In this document: positions 60,280-64,000 of the stretch, one piece after another | Layout: the number at the start of each line of letters is the position of its first letter | How positions within the stretch are numbered: the first letter of the stretch is position 1 | The notes under the pieces: generated by a model | Seen by the model: only the letters and a program-made list of their open reading frames with translations | The model's database searches: none | What the model was told of the DNA's origin: nothing | Assembly (NCBI GenBank): GCA_017303805.1 | Contig: JAFLBQ010000006.1 | Coordinates: 186,001-250,000, forward strand | Direction: 5' to 3' | Length of the DNA stretch: 64,000 nt | Origin: Cytophagales bacterium | GTDB taxonomy: Bacteria > Bacteroidota > Bacteroidia > Cytophagales > Cyclobacteriaceae | Program-made: the position numbers and the translations under genes

Positions 60280-60639
60280 TTACCGAGTCCTATCGAATAA
60301 CGATTGGCTCCAGCGCACTTTTCCTTTTCGGATATGGAAATGGCTTTTACAGCCAACCGTTCTCCAGATAGAAGGACAAATGCTTATCCGTCTCCATCTG
60401 GTTGAAAACCTCCAACGCGGGCTGGCCTTTTTTAAAGTGTTGAGATTAATTGTCTGGCCACAGCCGCATGGGCATGCAAAAGTTATCATCCAATAGTTAG
60501 GCTTCTCACCCACGATATAGATAATCCCATCGGAAACTTCTTCAGGCACATCGTTACAGAATTTGTATCTATAAAAAGTCCGATCCTTGTGACGGATTTC
60601 AGATAAGATATGGCCTATATAATTAAACACGTTTTTCAT
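60280..60639 (-). CDS. DUF6527-family zinc-binding-like protein
   Basis: A 119-residue protein from the ATG at 60639, which overlaps the E1/JAB stop by 17 bp. It has ACPCGCGQ (Cys56, 58, 60) and GCKSHFHIRKGKVRW (Cys97, His100), a likely zinc site, and PSIWRTVGC, typical of DUF6527. This family is encoded with bacterial ubiquitin-like E1/E2 genes. A RING-like or substrate-adaptor role has been suggested for treble-clef partners; not shown here. Confidence 0.8.
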   Translation of the reverse strand: MKNVFNYIGHILSEIRHKDRTFYRYKFCNDVPEEVSDGIIYIVGEKPNYWMITFACPCGCGQTINLNTLKKASPRWRFSTRWRRISICPSIWRTVGCKSHFHIRKGKVRWSQSLFDRTR

Positions 60640-62050
60640 TTTCAAAACCCGATAGTTCCACCAAGTCCAAGAATATTTTTCTATCGCCATATCCGACTTT
60701 GGATTTAAGAAATGCATCTTCTTTTAATCTGTCTTCAGACAGATGAATGAAACAGCCTTCAGTTATGTCAATTGTTGTTTGAGCGAATTCTTTAGGGTGA
60801 TCAACTTTGTAAGGATGAATTCGGTTAAGAAACTCATTGACCGCATAGCTTGCGATCATCATATTAACACTGATAACGGCAGGCCTATTAACATTGAGAT
60901 TCTTGATGTAGGAGTTCTTGACCAAATCTGGAAATTGGTCAGGATACATTCTGTATAAACCGGCTGCTTTCAAGTCTTCTGAATCATATAACCCTCTCGA
61001 CATTAATGAGGACTTTCCCGGCTGGATGTAGTTTACTGTTCCCACAATCTTCGAAATACCGCCCATCCCATCGGCTTCGAGTTTAATTCCTAAATCAAAA
61101 TATGGTATAAGATAGTAGGTAGAAATTCGATTGATTAAATCTCTGCCATCAACAGAGTCGACACAACCAAACAGAATGTCACACTCAGCCAGCTTTTTCA
61201 GACATACAATATCATCGTAGATATTTTTTGAGAAAGGTTCTACTCGCGTTCCTAGGTCAAAACCGGTAATTACTTCAGTTAAAACATCAACTTTATACCG
61301 TTGTTGTTTTGCATCCGACCGCTTTGTATTTAAAATCCTGTTCAGATTCTTTAGCTCAACTTTATCCGGATCAACCAGAACCAATTCACCAACGCCAAGC
61401 CGAACCAATTGTTCAACAACGGGGCTTCCGGTACCTGAACACCCCACAACTCCGATTCTCAATTTCTTTAATAGGTTAAATGTTCCTTCACCAAAAGCCT
61501 GAACTGTTCTTTTGCCGATCTCCAACTCAGCGGATTCATTGCCTGAGTAACGCCAGATTTTTATAGCATCACCTGCGATACATACTTTGGCAAATGCATC
61601 TGTTTCTAAGCCAGGGTAAAATACTCTGCCTAAAATCCTTCCATCAGGAAGCATAATTGAACTGGCATGAGGAAAGTCTGTATCGAACCACCCAAAAATG
61701 GATGAAAAGAGTCGGTTGTCAGAATCATCATCGAGCGATGAAAATTGTTCGTAGCCTCCTGGATGACTATGAATTTTCAGTACAGCATAATTATATTTTA
61801 TGGCCTTCTCTAACAATGAGGTTAACCGTTCGGTTTTCCACAACACATAATCCGGTGTTCGATGGCATTCCTCATAAGGGATGAAAATCACTTCGTTTAC
61901 AACGAGTTTATGAACCTCATCATTTATAAGGCGGCCACATAAAGCAACTGCAACTGCTTCCAAGCCGTCACCGGGATACAAATGACCCCTGATTTGTTCA
62001 TAATGAAAACCTGAAATGTTAAGCTGGTACTGCATTGGGCTTTTTCTCAA
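60623..62050 (-). CDS. JAMM deubiquitinase-like / E1 activating enzyme fusion
   Basis: A 475-residue protein with two enzymes. N-terminal JAMM protease: Glu53, then HSHP (His94, His96) and Ser105/Asp108 at exact JAMM spacing. C-terminal E1/ThiF: GVVGCSGTGSP nucleotide loop (200-210), VDPDKVEL (Asp227) and KNLNR with Arg238. Candidate catalytic Cys residues follow (such as Cys296 in FGCVDSVDGR). It overlaps the E2-type gene by 32 bp. It could adenylate a ubiquitin-like tail and also cleave it. Confidence 0.88.
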   Translation of the reverse strand: MRKSPMQYQLNISGFHYEQIRGHLYPGDGLEAVAVALCGRLINDEVHKLVVNEVIFIPYEECHRTPDYVLWKTERLTSLLEKAIKYNYAVLKIHSHPGGYEQFSSLDDDSDNRLFSSIFGWFDTDFPHASSIMLPDGRILGRVFYPGLETDAFAKVCIAGDAIKIWRYSGNESAELEIGKRTVQAFGEGTFNLLKKLRIGVVGCSGTGSPVVEQLVRLGVGELVLVDPDKVELKNLNRILNTKRSDAKQQRYKVDVLTEVITGFDLGTRVEPFSKNIYDDIVCLKKLAECDILFGCVDSVDGRDLINRISTYYLIPYFDLGIKLEADGMGGISKIVGTVNYIQPGKSSLMSRGLYDSEDLKAAGLYRMYPDQFPDLVKNSYIKNLNVNRPAVISVNMMIASYAVNEFLNRIHPYKVDHPKEFAQTTIDITEGCFIHLSEDRLKEDAFLKSKVGYGDRKIFLDLVELSGFENEKRV

Positions 62051-62738
62051 ATTCCTGTCTGAACCAATAACTTACCAAACTCATGTGCGTACCAAAATTA
62101 TCGACTCCCTCTCGCCATGGATTTTGGCCGGTACGATGGCGTGACCAACGCTGAAATTGTTTTCCATCAATTTGCTGAATGGATGTCGCACCTATTTGCT
62201 TTCCATCTTTCCTTGATAGGGCTGGCAGGAAATAGGCCATGTCCAATTGAGTTCTTGGGTAACCAGGCTCGACCTTTATTGCCACAGTCACCCTGTCCAC
62301 ATTATAACCGGGGCAGACTGGGTAATCATATATGACAACCCATTGGCCTGTAGATTCAGAAAGGGTCTCCCACTGGAGACCCAAACTCTTAAGAAATTCA
62401 ATATCCTCATCCAAAAGTGCAAATTGCCTTCGCTGCTCTTGACCTTCAGTCTGATCAAGTGGAAGCGTCATGAATTTCTCGATGCCCGGCTTTGTAAAAC
62501 AGACCTGTTCATCCAAACTTATTGGTTCCACTTTTCCTCCTCTCAATTTCAAGTTGAGCTGATATTTTTCAGGTGGAGTCTTCTTAGCCAAGACGAGTAA
62601 CTCCCGACCGGTCATGCACTCATTGTCCACCACATAAAAATCCCGGTCGATTTTGATGCGGTACTTCTTTTCTTTCGGCACTGGTCTGCCTTCCCTTGAG
62701 AAAGCTTCCAGATCGATAATTTCGGTTTCTTGCGACAT
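62019..62738 (-). CDS. Ubiquitin-like domain / E2-like fusion (multi-ubiquitin family)
   Basis: A 239-residue protein. Residues about 24-95 form a ubiquitin-like beta-grasp domain of the multi-ubiquitin type (YRIKIDRDFYVVDNECMTGREL, split as YRIKIDRDFYVV and TGRELLVLAKK; then KPGIEKFMTLP). Residues about 110-230 are an E2-like fold of the prokaryotic E2 family E: YDYPVCPGYN, VEPGYPRTQLDMAYF, RWSRHR and FGTHMSLVSYW. Cys142 is the only Cys in the E2 part. LRGG occurs inside the beta-grasp (65-68), not at its end. Domain fusion means no free diglycine tail. Confidence 0.82.
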   Translation of the reverse strand: MSQETEIIDLEAFSREGRPVPKEKKYRIKIDRDFYVVDNECMTGRELLVLAKKTPPEKYQLNLKLRGGKVEPISLDEQVCFTKPGIEKFMTLPLDQTEGQEQRRQFALLDEDIEFLKSLGLQWETLSESTGQWVVIYDYPVCPGYNVDRVTVAIKVEPGYPRTQLDMAYFLPALSRKDGKQIGATSIQQIDGKQFQRWSRHRTGQNPWREGVDNFGTHMSLVSYWFRQEFEKKPNAVPA

Positions 62739-62770
62739 ATTATTATCTTTTGGTTTGCCCTTAAATGCTT

Positions 62771-62800
62771 AAGCGTGACGCGCTAGACTATGTCACGCTT
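62771..62800. promoter_or_regulatory. Palindromic candidate operator between divergent genes
   Basis: AAGCGTGAC (62771-62779) and GTCACGCTT (62792-62800) are perfect arms with a 12-base spacer. GCTTAAGC, an 8-bp palindrome, overlaps its left edge. The 105-bp gap separates the ubiquitin-like operon (minus, starts 62738) from the sigma-like gene (plus, 62844), so one protein could govern both. Confidence 0.55.
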
Positions 62801-62843
62801 TGGTATTAGTTATCAATAAATATCACATATCATCGAGGCTTAA

Positions 62844-63647
62844 ATGGAAGTACCGGAAGAGCAGAGACTAAGTAATGGTGAGGGGCCACTGATTTCTTTG
62901 GTCCGATCCCTTATTAATTGTACTGAGGACCGGGAAGCGCAGCGGCTTCAAACAGCGTTTTATGATTGTCTTGCTCCAAAGTTCTTTGATAGGTTAAAAA
63001 AAGCAGCCTCCTTATTATATAGCGGTATTACGGATTGGGAGGCTAGAACGGAAGAGGTCTTTAACGATACATTTCGAATCGCCTTTGAAAAATTTAAGAC
63101 TTTTAAAGTTGGAGAAAATTGGGATGATGAGGAATGTCGAAAAGTGACTCTTAACTGGATGTCTGAAATAGCAAACAATCTTCTCCTTAAGTTGGCTCGC
63201 TCTGACAAAAAAGATAAGAAACACTTTAACCGTTATCTTGCATCTCGAATGTATGACGACCAGTCTGGGGATGATCTCACGAGAAATAGTTACAAACCGA
63301 CTTATGATAAGGTTAAATTCGACAAGTTTTGGAAATCACTGAATCCAATGGCAAAAGATATTTTGTTCGTCTGTTTGGAAAATGGGACGCTCAATGAAGA
63401 GGTCGGTGATTATATTTCAGAAAAGGAAATTGAGGTGCTTAAACTGAAAAATGATATAGGTACATGCGCGGCCCCAAAAGAAGTAAAAAAATATTTGAAG
63501 CAACCAAATAAAGAACAACGCAATACGGACCATTTGCCTCACGAGGCATTGGAGGCTTTAAAAGCAAAACATAAACATGTAACCTCTGCGGCTATTCGGA
63601 AAGCTAAACAGAGAGCTCTTGAAGGCTTGAGAAACTGTAAAATTTAA
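62844..63647 (+). CDS. ECF-type RNA polymerase sigma factor-like protein
   Basis: A 267-residue soluble protein. A region-2-like helical part (EEVFNDTFRIAFEKFKTF, then WMSEIANNLLLKLAR) and a region-4-like end (LNPMAKDILFVCLENG, VTSAAIRKAKQRALEGL) resemble an ECF sigma factor. A long acidic insert separates them. The order of the two helical modules and the final helix-turn-helix support the call. It is plus-strand, divergent from the ubiquitin-like operon, and 3 bp upstream of the next gene, so it may be the operon regulator. Confidence 0.6.
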   Translation: MEVPEEQRLSNGEGPLISLVRSLINCTEDREAQRLQTAFYDCLAPKFFDRLKKAASLLYSGITDWEARTEEVFNDTFRIAFEKFKTFKVGENWDDEECRKVTLNWMSEIANNLLLKLARSDKKDKKHFNRYLASRMYDDQSGDDLTRNSYKPTYDKVKFDKFWKSLNPMAKDILFVCLENGTLNEEVGDYISEKEIEVLKLKNDIGTCAAPKEVKKYLKQPNKEQRNTDHLPHEALEALKAKHKHVTSAAIRKAKQRALEGLRNCKI

Positions 63648-63650
63648 AGC

Positions 63651-64000
63651 ATGGCTAAAGCAAAAGGCAAACCTAACAAAGAGGATTTGACCATTAATAA
63701 AAAGGATCTTCAGGCGGATATGAGGAGATTCGGATATCTGTTGCCTACAAATGATGAAGAGCTTGAAGAGTTTGAGAAAATCTTTGGCAAAACACAGGTG
63801 ATGTTCCCTCAGCACCTGAAAAGACCTGCATTTCTGAACGAGAATGTGCAAAGCATAGATCAACCCAATGAATTGCATGTAAAGAAGAAAACTCAATTGG
63901 CTAGTTCGGAGGCTTCTAAAAAATTCACTGCAAAACCAACGAAGAAAAACGACTATTTTAAAAAGCTGGTGCTCGCTGCTGAGATAGCTTACCAATTGTA
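63651..64000 (+). CDS. Partial gene, unknown (5' end only)
   Basis: 116 codons run off the right edge from an ATG at 63651, 3 bp after the sigma-like stop, so the two are coupled. The visible part is charged with a helical end (DYFKKLVLAAEIAYQL). I recognise no family. The KLVLAAEIAYQL stretch recalls the start of helical modules in restriction or toxin proteins, but that is weak. Confidence 0.6.
   Translation, partial: MAKAKGKPNKEDLTINKKDLQADMRRFGYLLPTNDEELEEFEKIFGKTQVMFPQHLKRPAFLNENVQSIDQPNELHVKKKTQLASSEASKKFTAKPTKKNDYFKKLVLAAEIAYQL

Noticed and set aside
62535-62546. LRGG inside the ubiquitin-like domain as a conjugation tail
   Set aside because: It lies within the beta-grasp fold at residues 65-68, not at the domain end, so it is probably coincidence.
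1-64000. tRNA, rRNA or CRISPR array
   Set aside because: No cloverleaf-like, rRNA-like or regularly spaced repeat pattern was seen on either strand; a tRNAscan and CRISPR search would be decisive.

Overview
The window looks like a Bacteroidetes chromosome, most likely of the Cytophagales/Cyclobacteriaceae type. The evidence is a TraE-to-TraN type conjugation module, DUF5777, HYC_CC_PP-like and DUF6660-like secreted proteins, AT-rich intergenic DNA with weak Shine-Dalgarno sequences, and long gene trains joined by ATGA overlaps. Nearly every gene is on the minus strand. No rRNA, tRNA or CRISPR array was seen. All names come from reading motifs by eye; no search was run.

Layout, left to right. 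(1) 1-12462: a redox and stress train read leftward. It holds a c-type cytochrome lipoprotein, a DUF5777 beta-barrel, a small Tat-like protein, a four-cluster Fe-S protein, an NrfD-type quinone-interacting membrane protein, another cytochrome c and several secreted unknowns. It ends in an overlapping set: lipoprotein, ATP-cone/endonuclease, PEGLP-type P-type ATPase and metallo-beta-lactamase (beta-CASP) nuclease. (2) 12542-22181: a Cus-like copper/silver efflux block with two adaptors, a CusA pump broken by a frameshift, a regulator carrying a CxxC metal-binding-like head, and small His/Cys/Met-rich envelope proteins. (3) 22226-27608: a Zn/Cd-type P-type ATPase, MgtC, beta-carbonic anhydrase, a two-helix channel-like protein and a bestrophin. 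(4) 27700-37498: a complete Czc-type operon (czcA, czcC, czcB), porin, Rieske and di-haem oxidoreductase genes, and a divergent DtxR/MntR regulator with candidate palindromic operators. (5) 37500-39330: a scarred junction with inverted repeats, a broken copy of a gene 3' end and a metallopeptidase cassette bounded by inverted repeats. (6) 39330-51319: conjugation genes traE, F, G, three VirB5/DUF4141-like paralogues, J, K, L-like, M and N. No relaxase or coupling protein lies in the window. (7) 51578-64000: a defence-like island.

The most interesting system is in the island. A serine recombinase gene (51578-52198) lies beside a perfect 23-bp inverted repeat (52295-52317 and 54030-54052). One copy is inside the coding sequence of an Eco57I-type DNA methyltransferase; the other heads a promoterless, oppositely oriented second specificity domain. 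The reading frame is the same across both repeats, so inversion of the 1.7-kb segment would swap the C-terminal target-recognition region in frame. The methyltransferase is co-transcribed with a PLD-nuclease/SNF2-helicase fusion, making a phase-variable restriction or defence system.

Immediately upstream is a bacterial ubiquitin-like conjugation operon: a ubiquitin-like/E2 fusion, a JAMM-protease/E1 fusion and DUF6527. It is divergent from a sigma-factor-like gene across a 30-bp palindrome. The pairing of tra genes, metal efflux cargo and defence genes suggests an integrative conjugative element or a heavily remodelled island, but its ends are not visible here.
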